From Dendrocalamus latiflorus (taxonomy: Eukaryota > Streptophyta > Magnoliopsida > Poales > Poaceae), in the NCBI GenBank assembly GCA_017311315.1, contig CM029650.1, forward strand, positions 13,244,538 through 13,308,537: DNA of 64,000 nucleotides, in the 5' to 3' direction. Every line of letters begins with the position of its first letter. The stretch's first letter is position 1. Made by a program: the position numbers and the translations under genes. Below the pieces are notes generated by a model. The model did no database searches and had not been told where the DNA came from. It worked only from the letters and a program-made list of their open reading frames with translations. Shown one piece after another: positions 33,877 to 45,202 of this stretch.

Positions 33877-36088
33877 ATGACAGGTTCAAGATCACATTGT
33901 AGCAATTTTTGTGAGACCAACAACTTGTTGGATCGTATTAATAAGACCCTCACCACTATCAACAACAGAATTGAGGGCTCCAATGATCGCGACCGTTGTC
34001 GACTTCGACATAATCGACAAGGTACAGGTAGGTTAACAAGAGAGGTATGTGATGATGATGCCAAGTTTACAATTCCTCCACTTGCTGGTAGATATGACCC
34101 TGAAGCTTATCTTGAATGGGAAATACAATTAGATCAAAATTTTCTGTGCTATGATTTTCCTGATGATAAAAGAGTTAGGGCTGCTACTAGTGAATTCACT
34201 GATTTTCGCATTATTTTGGTGGAGGAAACAATGTAGACTACCACATGTACCTAAAACTTGGAATGCTTTGAAACGAATCATGAGATCTACATTTGTTCCT
34301 TCATATTATTCACGTGACTTGTTAAAAAGATTGCAACGTTTAGAACAAGGTAGGAAAACTGTAAGTGAATACTATGAAGAATTGAAAGCTCTTTTGTTGC
34401 GTTGTGATTTAGAGGAACATGTAGAAGGTATAGAGAATAGATTCTTAGGTGGGCTTAATCAAGAAATTAAGAACATTCTCGTCCACAAAGAATATAATTC
34501 TCTCTATGATTTGTTTATACTTGCTTGTAAGGTTGAAAGTCAAATTGAGAAAGAATTGAGAATAGTTGATAATAGGACACATGAGAGCAAACCTGTGGTT
34601 CTGCCTTTTTCTGTAACTAACAATTTGCAGCAAGTTGAAAACCATGCTGAAGAGAAGAATGAGTTACTTGAGGTACCAACTCCATTACTTGAGAAGGAAG
34701 ATGAGGAGATGGATGTACCTACATCATCTGAGGGGAGCCAAAAAGATAAAGATCATGGTGCTATCATCACTCACGGTGAGTATGCTTGTGAAGAACAACA
34801 ATTATGTACTGTTCATGCTATTTTAGAGCAAAACTTAGTGGAAAACAATTCTGACACGCCCATATTTCAAGTAGAGAATTTACACTGCATTGATTTGAGT
34901 ATTGAGAATGAGTTTAGTGCACCTTGTCAAAAAATAATTGAATTGCCTGTTGTTTTGAGTGATTCATGTGACGAATTAATCACATACAATGATCATGTGG
35001 CTTTGGTTAGACATAAAGAAGTTTTAACTAGAATTTCTCCTGCCAATTCATTGTGTTACATCATGTTGGATCTTCCTATGAAATTGTCACATGCTTTGGA
35101 GAAAGTTGCTGAACTTACATGTTCAAAATTCTTGTTTAGTGCCTACACCCCTGGGTATAAGTTTAATTTGATTGGAGATTATGGTGTAGGAAATCAATTT
35201 CTTGTATATCGAATATGCATAACTTGTGACCACATGGATGAATTGCAGCTTGTTGTTTTGAACAACAACTCTTGTATGCTCAATCTTGTTCATTATGAAA
35301 GAAAAATAAATTTTAGTGATCATTCAATGCCTATGTGTTCTTCTCTTATTGAACCATCTAACGTTGGCAATCTGAATAATGAAATTGATGTATGGAAGAA
35401 CTTGCAAATATTTTCACCCTTACTAGATGAATTTGCTATTGCTCAATTGAAATCTGATTATATGGATAAACTTTGTTTGATTCCAAAAGTTGTAGCTTTG
35501 CCTATATGTGCCACCACAACAAGTTTACAACTTCAAAGATTTGAATTGCATAAATGCTTCACTTACATTTGCAAAACAAGTTGCGATAATTACTGTGTGA
35601 GAAATTTTGATTTGTTCATTAACATATATGATTACTTTTGGGTTAATAATACAATGAGCTTTTATGATTGCTGCTGTGTTATAACATTAATTGTGCAACA
35701 ACGAATAACTGTTAAAACGGATGACATATACATATACCATGCATACACCTTGGCTTCTTTGTTACCATACTTTCAGTTTATCAAAAGCCGAGGACGGCTT
35801 TGTTTTCAAGAAGGGGAGGATGATGAGGACACGACCCCTATGGATACAACCATATTTGCTATGCTTGTTGTTCCAATTACAAGAGCTCCTACGCATCACT
35901 TAAATTATAAGGTGAGCTCGTTTCAAAAAGGTTTTACTTTGCGTGATAAAGAACATATGATATTACATAATGAGAGTTTGTTGCGTTTGTTATTATGTAC
36001 CGAGATTTATGATGAAGATCATGCAATACGTGAGGCTACACATATGCTAAAACCGAGGACGGTTTTTCTATCAAGAAGGGGAGGATGA
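33877..36088 (+). pseudogene. gag: gag plus conserved unknown segment, element B
   Basis: It starts at the ATG at 33877 (MTGSRSHCSNFCET). The first frame carries DPEAYLEWEIQLDQNF and ends at 34236 because of one extra T (gattttcgc; C and D have three T). The second frame (from about 34205) continues LFWWRKQCRLPHVPKTW through VSEYYEELK, PFSVTNNLQ and the whole unknown segment to SRGRLCFQEGEDDED. Another extra T near 36066 ends it at VFLSRRGG just before the second purine tract. The same protein is intact in element C. Two homopolymer indels are the only obvious lesions. Confidence 0.88.
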
Positions 36089-37208
36089 TGTGACCACGCC
36101 ACAAACACATACGACAATCGCGCCCAATATCAAGATTGAACTAAAGGTGAATTCGTTTCTTCAGCCTTCATATGTTACTGAGAATAGACCGCTACCTAAT
36201 GCAAGTGATTTAATTGTGCTTAGGAATTTGGGAAAGGATGAAGGAAAGGGACATGGAGTCCTGGACATGCATGGAAGGAATAATGGAGGTCATCACGTCA
36301 CTTTGGGACCAAGCAAGCACGAATTCGAGTTGGACACGTTTTGGAATCAGACTCGGACTGCTGCAATGGTGCAAGTTTAAACGGACGTAACTTTCTCATA
36401 CGGACTCCGTTTGGGACGTTCTTGGACTTCATGGAAAGCTTATCAAGTCTACTGTCTAAAGGATTCAACCCCATCTTCAAATTCTATCCGAGACAGCCGC
36501 AATTATCAAAAGAGTCCGTGTTGGTCACGTACTAGAATCAGATTCGGACTGCTGCAATGGTGCAAGTTGAAACGAACGTAACTTTCTCATACGGACTCCG
36601 TTTGGGACGTTCTTGTACTTCATGGAAAGCTTATGAAGTATACTTTCCAACGGATCTAACCTCATCTTCAAATTCCATACGAGCCGGCTGCAATCATAAA
36701 AACAATCCACGTTGGTTTTTGAGTCCGAGTCAAAAGGGTGCTGCGCCACCACCAATTGGGCCCATGGGCCTTGTAACCCTAGAGCATGCACTTTGGACGC
36801 CCCTCCTGGTTGTTCTCCCTATAAAGGAGCCGCCGCCTCCGTTGCTAAGACTTGGATTTCGTTGAGTTTAGGTTTAGCTATTATGCAAACTTCTGTTCTT
36901 CAGTTGTGTCGGACGACCACCTGTCAAGACAGCCTTCGGAATCCCACCTTTTGATCTTCATATCAATATTTGCAATTTCAGATTGCTTGTTATCTTGTTC
37001 TTGCGTGTTCTTCGATTGCATGCAGGAATAGACCTTCGTGGTCAGGTCAACCGTGTTCTTGGCACGGTTGATAACAACTTGGAGTGTGGTTCAGCGATTG
37101 CTAAGGCGCAAGCGACGTCGTTCGGTTGTAGTCGGATCGCAAGGGTCACCTCCGCCAAAATCGATAGTTATCATCCTATCGGAAGATCGGGACACCATCG
37201 CCTCATCA
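35821..37208 (+). repeat. 3' LTR of element B (1388 bp from first start)
   Basis: It starts TGATGAGGACACG after the purine tract 35808-35820; the second start TGATGTGACC is at 36086. It ends CGCCTCATCA followed by acttc. Measured from the second start it is 1123 bp, close to the 1120-bp LTR at 62210-63329 that shares its target duplication. A TATA box TATAAAG is at 36820-36826. Two repeats of about 190 bp lie at about 36340-36720. Confidence 0.92.
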
Positions 37209-37232
37209 ACTTCAATCAAATAATATCATTAG

Positions 37233-37905
37233 TGTAGGTCCAACCTAACACTAACCTATCTACGTGCATCCAACCTGGACCATCTTTTTAGAAAGTGATG
37301 AACGGGAATGTTTTAAATGCCAAGGTGGAAATGGAAGGAATTTAAATGTGGGTGGGATTTGCAAACATTTTCCATGCATACAATTTCCTTAGCGGGAGGG
37401 AGCTTGAATTTGGCTAGCAGGCATGGCTCTTAGGCTGTTGGCTTAGCACATGGCCAGAACTGAGTAAGCTGAATAGAGCAGATGAGGCAGGAATAAAATG
37501 AAAGAAGAAGAATGAAGAAAGGAGAGTAAGGAGAGAGAGTGGTCAGCTAGGCCAAAATGGCTTGGACCAAAAGGCAAATGGACTTGGGCCAAGGAGAAAT
37601 AGGCTTGGTCCCAAGAGGTTTTGGGAATTTTAAATAACTTTTTGATTTTTAAGAAAATTGTTGTAGGGGTGGCCCCCCACCTAAGCCCAACCGGCTGATT
37701 AGAAGGTTGTAAAGCCCAAAATGGGATATGAATAATGACATAAATGCCCTTGATAGGGATACTTGGGTGTAAGGACATAAACTGTAAAATACCCCCATGT
37801 GAATATATATAAGCCATCTAGGCCATGGGGAAGGCCCCAAGCATTGCTCACTTAACATCTCCACTACCATACTATCATGTCTCTGTTTGGTCTGTAACCA
37901 CAACA
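37233..37905 (+). repeat. Probable 5' LTR of element F (about 673 bp)
   Basis: The right end ...ccacaaca followed by g and the primer site is clear. The left end at TGTAGGTCC (37233) is the best candidate, but no second LTR is available to confirm it. A TATA box tatatataag is at 37804-37812. The 24 bases 37209-37232 before it are AT-rich and begin with the acttc duplication of element B. Confidence 0.6.
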
Positions 37906-37906
37906 G

Positions 37907-37924
37907 TTGGCACCGTCCGTAGGG
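37907..37924 (+). other. Primer binding site of element F (Tat type)
   Basis: ttggcaccgtccgtaggg resembles the TGGCGCCGTCTGTGGGAA-type primer site shared by Tat-lineage elements. It differs from the iMet type of the CRM-like elements in this window. Confidence 0.7.
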
Positions 37925-37957
37925 AAGATGAGAACAAGCTCCAAGATCTGAAGAAGG

Positions 37958-39530
37958 ATGGCACCAAGAAGGCTTCATCATCGGCGGCAAGAAAGAAGAG
38001 GAGTACGACGGAAGCCCTCGTCGACGCCAGGGCTTCGGCATCGACTGCGGGCGCGGACGGCAACGCTGGCTCCGCGGCTGCCGACGCCGACACTCGTGGC
38101 GCGGGGGTCAAACTCACTACCGGCGCGACGGTCGGTACTGACGGTATCGATCGAGACGTCAGAAGCGATGACGTCTATTCCCGCGTCGCGGGCACGGCCA
38201 CTGCCCCCGCACCCGGTGTAGGAGTGGCAAGTGGCTCCGACGACAACGTCGGTAGCGTTGGCCTTGTAACCAACTCCAGAGCCCGCCACACCGGTGCACC
38301 GGTGGGTCCTGGGGCGCAAGCCGTGGTCGCGGCCAGCCTGACAGTGCAGCCCGCTACTCCAACCTCCGCGGCTACGTCGATGATGGAGAACGCTCTGTTA
38401 ACGGCCCTCGGCACACTGCGAAGGGAGCTGGCGGACCTCCACAGAGCTGTGTGGGATATACAAGAGGCTCGGAGCCAACAAACCCCGCCGGTGGCCACGC
38501 AGGAGCCCACGCCAAAGCGGGCGGACAGCCGCGACGCCCCCACCTCTAGTCACATCCCGCTTCGGCGCGTGGATCCGGAGTCCCCCCCCTCTCCGCGGGC
38601 TTGCAGCAATCGGCGTGGCCGGAGGACTTCAAGTTCCCCAGCGCCATCGAGCCGTACAAGGGCGACACGGATCCTCGGGAGTTCGTGCGCGTGTACGAGA
38701 CCGCCATTGAAGCTGCAGGCGGAGACGACACCACCAAAGCGAAGGGCCTCACCCTCGCGCTGCAGGGAGTGGCGCTCTCTTGGTTTTTCACCATAGAGCC
38801 GAACTCCATCTACGCATGGGAGCAGATCCGCGATCGCCTCTGCAATAACTTCCAGGGGAACTACGTCGAGCGTGTTGATGCGGATCGGCTCTTTGTCGTC
38901 AAGCAAAAACCCTCAGAGAAGCTCTGGGAGTACTTCAAGCGCTTCGCTAAGGTCTGCTGCCAAGTCAAGGACGTCAACGAGACGACAATCATCAACGTAG
39001 CGATACAAGGCCTCTGGCTGGGGTCGTTGGCCAAGTACAATGCCCGCAAGCCGATCAAGATGATCGCGAAGCTCTTCGATAAGATGGAAGAGTATGCAAG
39101 GGCAGAAGAGGACACGCGGCGGCGCAAAGGCAACGACTCCGACACTAATCAAGCGGTGGACTTGTCGAAGAACAAAGACTCATCAAGGAGGGAGTACTCC
39201 TCGAAGGGCAAGCGCAAGAAAGAGTCTTCAAAGGACGCCTCTAAGTGCAAGGACGCCAAGCACAAGCAGGACCAGTCGAGCGACAAGCCCAGGCCTAAGC
39301 GCAATCAGCGTAGATCCCAGAGGGCCCGCTACATCCTCGACATCGAGGGCGGCTCCGAGGACGTCCCCCCCGCCTTTCGCGGACGAGGCTGTGGAGGTCA
39401 GGGACGGGGGCGCGGCCGGGGCCATGACGAAAGGCCCCGTGCGGAGCAGGAAAACCAGGACTACGGCATGTGGTGCGAAGTGCATGGCTGTGGTGATCAT
39501 TTCACGTGAACATGCACCGCCATTGCGGTA
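37958..39530 (+). pseudogene. gag: gag of element F (Tat lineage)
   Basis: The N-terminal part (to about 38590) is a low-complexity Ala/Thr/Gly/Asp-rich stretch ending in LLTALGTLRRELADLHR, a likely helical segment. A frameshift in the run of C near 38584 leads to the gag core at 38601-39509: WPEDFKFPSAIEPYKG, DPREFVRVYETAIEAAGG in two parts, WFFTIEPNSIYAW, VKQKPSEKLWEYFKRF. A Lys/Ser-rich linker and an Arg/Gly-rich tail (RGRGCGGQGRGRGRG) follow, then WCEVHGCGDH, a damaged zinc-knuckle site. The start codon is uncertain; MAPRRLHH at 37958 is in another frame. Confidence 0.8.
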
Positions 39531-39823
39531 TTACGTCAGAGCACCTCTGGGGACAAAGCCCTGGAAGCAGCGCCTCCTGTCGTAGCCCATGTGCAGCAGC
39601 CACAAGACGGCCCCCTGCAGATTCAGGCCCTGGAGGGGGCCCAGCACCGGACCATCCACGTCATCTCCGGGGGCTCTTCGCTGGAGTTCTCCTTGGCGCA
39701 GCAGCAGAAGGCCCACACGCGAAGACTACACTACGTGGCAGCGTCCTCGGCGCAAGCACCGTCGGGGTGGGCGCAGCACGAAATCACCTTCACGCCTGCT
39801 GATGCCGAGGGCGCGGAGTTCCC
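39531..39823 (+). pseudogene. Gag-protease linker of element F, left of insertion
   Basis: It contains IHVISGGSSLEFS and ends HEITFTPADAEGAEFP at the G insertion. The protein resumes at 45203 as HQDPLVIQAAIAG, as expected for the Tat protease entry. Confidence 0.78.
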
Positions 39824-40721
39824 TGATGTGACCACGCCACCAACACGTACGACCATAGCGGCCAATATCAAGAATGAACTAAAGGTGAATTCGTTTCTTC
39901 AACTTCAACATATTTTAAATGAGAATATGATGCTACCTAACGATGAAAATATATATATTTGTAGCACCACATCACTTTGGAACCAATTGAAGCAAGGGTT
40001 CAACTTGGACAGGTTTTGGAATCCAATTCGGCCTCCAGATCAATTCGGATTCAGCTTGACAAGCCAACTTCAAACGGCCATAACTTTTGATCCAGAAGGC
40101 TTCTCGGGGCCCGTGAGTACTCGTTGGAAAGATCTTGGAGTCTACTTTCAGATGGATTTGGTCTCACCTCCAAACTCCACTCGAGCCGATCAGAAACTGC
40201 GAAACAAGTCACATCACTTTTCCAGTCCGACTCAAAGTGGGCCGAGGGCCTTGTAACTTGGGCTATTTGGGCCGGTACTGTTCACATGAACAGTACACGC
40301 GCGTGAACAGTAACTAGGAATAGTACCACATCCCTTTTCATTAGATAAGTGTGGCTTCCCCCTCCCCTATTTAAGGAGGCCACACCCCTTTAGTTTTCCT
40401 CGGGTTTTTCTTAAGAGTTTATTCTGCTTAGCAGTTTCGCCGCATGTTCGGTTTGAGGAACCCCAACTTGTGAACTTAAACATTATTCGCAATTTCAGAT
40501 TGCATCTTTTACTCTCTTGCTTGTGTTCTCGATTCGCTTGCAGGAGATAGCCTTCTTGGCGAGGTCAATTGTGTTCGGCACGGTTGATAACCAACGGAGC
40601 AGTGGTGTAGTGATTGCGAGGGGTTCGATCTGTTTTGGTCGGAGCCTTTGGATCATCAACGTCGAGATCTCCACAATCGACTTATCAGTACCTCTCGGAA
40701 GATCGGGCCATCGTCACATCA
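39824..40721 (+). repeat. 5' LTR of element G (898 bp, short form)
   Basis: It starts TGATGTGACCACG and ends GTCACATCA. It contains the inverted repeat gtactgttca-ca-tgaacagtac at 40275-40296 and a TATA-like TATTTAA at 40368-40374. It encodes the tail NELKVNSFLQLQHIL in its first 150 bp. Confidence 0.95.
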
Positions 40722-40723
40722 GT

Positions 40724-40735
40724 TGGTATCAGAGC
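40724..40735 (+). other. Primer binding site (iMet type), element G
   Basis: TGGTATCAGAGC, intact, 2 bases after the LTR. Confidence 0.94.
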
Positions 40736-41823
40736 AACGGTTGCCCGTGAGGTAATTCTTGTATCCCTAGATAGTAGATTGATTTTTTATTTCCTATAGT
40801 CCAGAAAAAAAAATTGCCCCACAAAAAGAGTTAATTTCCGCTGTCCAAACCCCGTTGTGCCTTTCAATCTGTTAGTTTTGGTTTGCTAAATTGAATTTGT
40901 GTCCGTCATAGTATTGTCTAGTTGCTGGTCATATCTTTGTTCCATTGAAAATCCAAACAAAAAAAAAATTCCCCACCCCAAACCCTAATTTCCAATTTCG
41001 GCTGATTTTTCCTTCCTCTGCAGCCGCCACCAAAAACATCATATCTTTTGATTCCGAGATTATTTTTGAGTGGGACCACCGCCATTAGATTCAAAAATTC
41101 CTTATCCATCTATCTGTAGAATTTCACGTCATTCCAGCCAGGCAGTTAAGAGATATGTGCGGTGAAAGTTGACCCAATTATCTGTTCTGAATCTGCAACA
41201 GTCAGCAGTTGTGATTTTTGTGCGAATTTCTGTGTTGGGATTCAGAAGTTGGCCCCAAAACAAAATCTGTAGAAAAAGCCGTCAGAAAACAGTAAAAAAA
41301 CGAATCAGTGAAAAATAGGCATCTGACAAAAAGTTACGGCCGAATTACCAACGTGCTGTCCAGTGGACAGAAATCTGAAGTTTTCAGTTTTGGGTCAATC
41401 CTTGTGTTCTTCAATTCCAGATTGAATTGGATTGAATTATCTTGTATTTACCACTCCTACAATTTGCCATACACTTATTCTTAGCCTTCTTCCATCCTTG
41501 GTTGATCAGCAACATAGGCTAAGTGCTAGATACGAACTATAATTCAATTCTATGCAATTCTGAAATGAACTGATTGTTCTCCATTGCTACCATATTGTGC
41601 CTTCCAAGCTACACCTACTCTTGATCAGAACAGGTTCCCTCTTGCAATCGTACCCACGCTTGACACGGTGTCACGAACCAGCCACCGGTTGTACCACCTG
41701 CTACATTGGTAAGAACACTTGTAAGAGTGTGATAAGACGCTTGAGAGTGTGTGATTCTACTTCTCGCCACCTAGTAGTTGATAGGGATAATACCTTTGTG
41801 TTGTCTTTTGTTTGCTACTAACC
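40736..41823 (+). other. Leader of element G
   Basis: Non-coding leader of about 1.1 kb, alignable by eye with those of A and E (gttagttttggtttgctaaa phrase, cagcaacataggctaagtgc phrase). Confidence 0.75.
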
Positions 41824-44028
41824 ATGGCAGGTGAGACGTCTGATGCGCAAGAGTGTGTTTTAAAGGGAGAGCTCATGACGCTTTTGGATGAACAACGCGC
41901 TGCCATTACTGATGACATCGATAGGAAGATGGATACAATGCAACTTTCCATCAATGAGAGCATTGCAACACTCACTACACGCCTTGAAAGAATGGTGAAT
42001 CGGCCACCAAACAATGGAGGCCAAGATCATGAGGAGGGAGATGATAATGAGAGACAAAACCGTGACGCCGGTGCTGCACGGCCACGACACCATCCTCATC
42101 AGAACCGTCATGGTATGGGAGGTAACAATAATTTTCAGTATCACAATGCTCATGTTCATGATGACCCGTTTGCTAAAGTTAAATTTTCCATACCATCTTT
42201 TGCGGGTACCTATGATGCTGAAACTTATCTAGATTGGGAGATGACAGTTGAACAAAAATTTAATGCCCATCTAGTTCCTGAAGTGCATAGAGTCAGACAA
42301 GCTACTAGTGAATTTAAAGATTTTGCTATCATTTGGTGGACTCAAGTAGTTAATTCTGGCTTAGCCCCTGATACATGGGATAGATTGAAGGTAGCTATGC
42401 GTGCTAGATTTGTTCCTCCTACTTTTAAACATGAAATGCGTAAGAAATTGCAGCGCTTAGACCAAGGTAATAGATCTGTTGAGGAATATTATCAAGAACT
42501 GCAAATAGGCATGCTGCGTTGTAATGTTGAAGAGGATGAGGAAGATAAGATGGCTCGTTTTTATGGGGGATTAAGGCGTGAAATTCAGGACATAATTGAT
42601 TACAAAGAGTATAATGATATCAATAGATTGTTCCAGCTTGCTTGTTTGGCAGAGAAAGAATTGCAGGGTAGACAACAAAGGACAAGGAGCAATTTTGGAG
42701 GTACGTCTACATCGAGACCAACACAGGAGCAACCCAAGACAGCCCCACCTCCTGTTTTTCGAGCTGCTGCCCCCTCTGTGAGTAGGGCGCGTTCAGCAGC
42801 ACTGCCACCACCATCACGAGCACCCGAGGCGAGCAAATCTACTAGTGTGCAAGCACCAGCAAAGAGCTCTTCATCGGTTGCTTCCACGGGCCGTACGACG
42901 GGCATTGTGTGCCACCGTTGTAAAGGGATGGGCCACGTCATGAGAGATTGCCCAAGTCAGCGGGCGTACATTGCGACAGAAGATGGTGGTTATGTAAGTG
43001 CTAGTGATGTTGAGGATGAATATGCTCTTGCAGCTAACCTTGCAGGTAGTGGTGATGAACATGAGAACAAACATGTGTTTGTGCCATTTTCTGTGACTAA
43101 CAACTTGCAGGTAGTTGAGAACCATGCCAAAGAAGAGCATGAGCTGATTGAATCACTGACCCCATTGGTTGAGAATGAAGATAAGGAGATGGATGCACTT
43201 ACATCATCTGAGGAGACCCAAAAAGGTAAAGAACATGGTACTATCATCGCTCACGGTATTGATTTGGTGCTACAACAAGACATAGAGCAACCTTGTGAGT
43301 ATATACCTGTTGTAGTGCAATCTTTTGATATTCCTTGTGTTGACTTAAATAAACCATGTGCTGATCTAAATTCTCATAATTTTGCACATGTTAAATTAAT
43401 AACACATAAAGAAGTTTTGACTAGAATTTCTCCTGCTAATTCATTGTGTTACATCATGTTGGATCTACCTATGAAATTGTCACATGCTATGGAGAAAGTT
43501 TCTGAACTTGCATGTTCGAAATTCTTATTTAGTACCTACACCCCTGGATATAAGTTTAATTTGATTGGAGATTATGATGTGGGAACTCAATTTCTTGTAT
43601 ATCGAATATGCATAACTTGCGATCACATGGATGAATTGAAACTTGCTATTTGGAACAACAATTCTTGTATGCTGAATCATGTTCAAAGTGAGAGGGAAGT
43701 AAAATTTAGTACTCATCCAATGCCTATGTATTCAACTCTTTTTACACCATCTAGTATAGACAATCTGAATAAAGATGATGAATTATGGCAGAACATACAA
43801 ATCTTTTCACCCTGGCTAGATGAATTTGCTATTGTTCGATTGAGATATGATTATATAGCTGGATTGTTCCTCACTTATATTTGCAAAACAAGTTGCAACA
43901 ATTACTGTGTGACAAATTTTGAATTGCTCATTAACTTATATGATTACTCTTGGGTTAATAATACAATTAGCTTTTATGATTGCTGCTGTTTTATAACCTT
44001 AATTGTGCAACAACGAAAAAACTGTTAA
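41824..44028 (+). CDS. gag: gag with zinc knuckle fused to conserved unknown segment, element G
   Basis: 734 residues from the ATG at 41824 (MAGETSDAQE); the in-frame ATG at 41812 lies in the leader. Residues 10-60 look helical; 115-275 are the gag core (KFSIPSFAGTYDAETYLDW in two parts, WWTQVV, RARFVPPTF, VEEYYQELQ, FYGGLRREIQDI). A Ser/Pro linker leads to a perfect CX2CX4HX4C knuckle at C363, C366, H371, C376, then IATEDGGYVSASD, the same linker that precedes protease in the autonomous elements. Instead of protease the protein joins ENKHVFVPFSVTNNLQ and the unknown segment. An extra A near 44019 ends it at QQRKNC; relatives continue. Nearly intact. It could encode a nucleocapsid able to package its own RNA, but enzymes must come from elsewhere. 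Confidence 0.85.
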   Translation: MAGETSDAQECVLKGELMTLLDEQRAAITDDIDRKMDTMQLSINESIATLTTRLERMVNRPPNNGGQDHEEGDDNERQNRDAGAARPRHHPHQNRHGMGGNNNFQYHNAHVHDDPFAKVKFSIPSFAGTYDAETYLDWEMTVEQKFNAHLVPEVHRVRQATSEFKDFAIIWWTQVVNSGLAPDTWDRLKVAMRARFVPPTFKHEMRKKLQRLDQGNRSVEEYYQELQIGMLRCNVEEDEEDKMARFYGGLRREIQDIIDYKEYNDINRLFQLACLAEKELQGRQQRTRSNFGGTSTSRPTQEQPKTAPPPVFRAAAPSVSRARSAALPPPSRAPEASKSTSVQAPAKSSSSVASTGRTTGIVCHRCKGMGHVMRDCPSQRAYIATEDGGYVSASDVEDEYALAANLAGSGDEHENKHVFVPFSVTNNLQVVENHAKEEHELIESLTPLVENEDKEMDALTSSEETQKGKEHGTIIAHGIDLVLQQDIEQPCEYIPVVVQSFDIPCVDLNKPCADLNSHNFAHVKLITHKEVLTRISPANSLCYIMLDLPMKLSHAMEKVSELACSKFLFSTYTPGYKFNLIGDYDVGTQFLVYRICITCDHMDELKLAIWNNNSCMLNHVQSEREVKFSTHPMPMYSTLFTPSSIDNLNKDDELWQNIQIFSPWLDEFAIVRLRYDYIAGLFLTYICKTSCNNYCVTNFELLINLYDYSWVNNTISFYDCCCFITLIVQQRKNC

Positions 44029-44737
44029 AATGGATGACATATACATATACCATGCATACACCTTGGCTTCTTTGTTATCATATTTTCAGCTTATCAAGAG
44101 CCGAGGACGGCTTTGTTTGCAAGAAGGGGAGGATGATAAGAACATGAACCCTATGGATACAACCATATTTGCTCTACTTGTTGTTACAATTACAAGAGCT
44201 CCTACGCATCCCTTAAATTATGAGATTTATGATCAAGATCATGCAATACGTGACACTACACATATGTTAAAACCGAGGACGGTTTTCCATCAAGAAGGGG
44301 AGGATGATGTGACCACGCCACCAACACGTACGACCATAGCGGCCAATATCAAGAATGAACTAAAGGTGAATTCGTTTCTTCAACTTCAACATATTTTAAA
44401 TGAGAATACGATGCTACCTAATGATGAAAATATATATATTTGTAGCACCACATCACTTTGGAACCAATTGAAGCAAGGGTTCAAATTGGACAGGTTTTGG
44501 AATCCAATTCGGCCTCCAGATCAATTCGGATTCAGCTTGACAAGCCAACTTCAAACGGCCATAACTTTTGATCCAGAAGGCTTCTCGGGGCCCGTGAGTA
44601 CTCGTTGGAAAGAACTTGGAGTCTACTTTCAGATGGATCTGGTCTCACCTCCAAACTCCACTCGAGCAGATCAGAAACTGCGAAACAAGTCACGTCACTT
44701 TTCCAGTCCGACTCAAAGTGGGCCGAGGGCCTTGTAA
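44003..44737 (+). pseudogene. Tail of element G polyprotein, continuing into 3' LTR
   Basis: This frame resumes after the +1 shift: KMDDIYIYHAYTLASLL, SRGRLCLQEGEDD, TITRAPTHPLNYE and, in the LTR, HQEGEDDVTTPPT and ELKVNSFLQLQ. The first purine tract region reads gaggatgataagaac, so LTR start 1 has decayed (TGATAAGA). About 84 bp between the two tail copies that other members have are missing here. The MTTPQ-type tail shows the duplication of the EGEDD motif. Confidence 0.75.
44291..44304 (+). promoter_or_regulatory. Polypurine tract used by element G
   Basis: caagaaggggagga immediately before LTR start TGATGTGACC at 44305; it corresponds to tract 2 of the long-LTR members. Confidence 0.85.
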
Positions 44738-45202
44738 CTTGGGCTATTTGGGCCGGTACTGTTCACATGAACAGTACACGCGCGTGAACAGTAACTAGAA
44801 ATAGTACCACATCCCTTTTCATTAGATAAGTGTGGCTTCCCCCTCCCCTATTTAAGGAGGCCACACCCCTTTAGTTTTCCTCGGGTTTTTCTTAAGAGTT
44901 TATTCTGCTTAGCAGTTTCGCCGCATGTTCGGTTTGAGGAACCCCAACTTGTGAACTTAAACATTATTCGCAATTTCAGATTGCATCTTTTACTCTCTTG
45001 CTTGTGTTCTCGATTCGCTTGCAGGAGATAGCCTTCTTGGCGAGGTCAATCGTGTTCGGCACGGTTGATAACCAACGGAGCAGTGGTGTAGTGATTGCGA
45101 GGGGTTCGATCTGTTTTGGTCGGAGCCTTTGGATCATCAACGTCGAGATCTCCACAATCGACTTATCAGTACCTCTCGGAAGATCGGGCCATCGTCACAT
45201 CA
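44305..45202 (+). repeat. 3' LTR of element G (898 bp, short form)
   Basis: It has the same ends and length as the 5' LTR. The inverted repeat is at 44756-44777. It is followed by the ttccc duplication and the resumed protease of F. Confidence 0.95.

Larger units (their letters stand above)
33107..37208 (+). mobile_element. Element B: pol-less CRM-related retrotransposon lacking 5' LTR and primer site
   Basis: Leader (33111-33876), gag plus unknown segment (33877-36088) and 3' LTR (35821-37208). The 5' LTR and primer site were lost at the fusion with A. The internal region is nearly identical to C and D. The right duplication acttc (37209-37213) has its partner at 63330-63334 in opposite orientation. 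Confidence 0.9.
39824..45202 (+). mobile_element. Element G: complete pol-less CRM-related retrotransposon with short LTRs
   Basis: Two 898-bp LTRs (39824-40721, 44305-45202), a primer site, a leader, a gag with zinc knuckle fused to the conserved unknown segment, and a purine tract. The target duplication ttccc is perfect (39819-39823 and 45203-45207). By eye about nine positions differ between the LTRs, so it is one of the youngest insertions here. No pol domain. It is the only complete short-LTR member in the window. Confidence 0.95.

Noticed and set aside
28036..37208. A and B as one ordinary element nested in another
   Set aside because: No LTR of B precedes its leader, the middle LTR is truncated, and the outer five bases (gacta, acttc) do not match, so simple nesting does not fit.
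37825..37957. Start of F gag at the MGKAPSIAH methionine
   Set aside because: This ATG lies in the LTR, upstream of the LTR end and primer site (37905-37924), so it cannot be the start of the internal gag.
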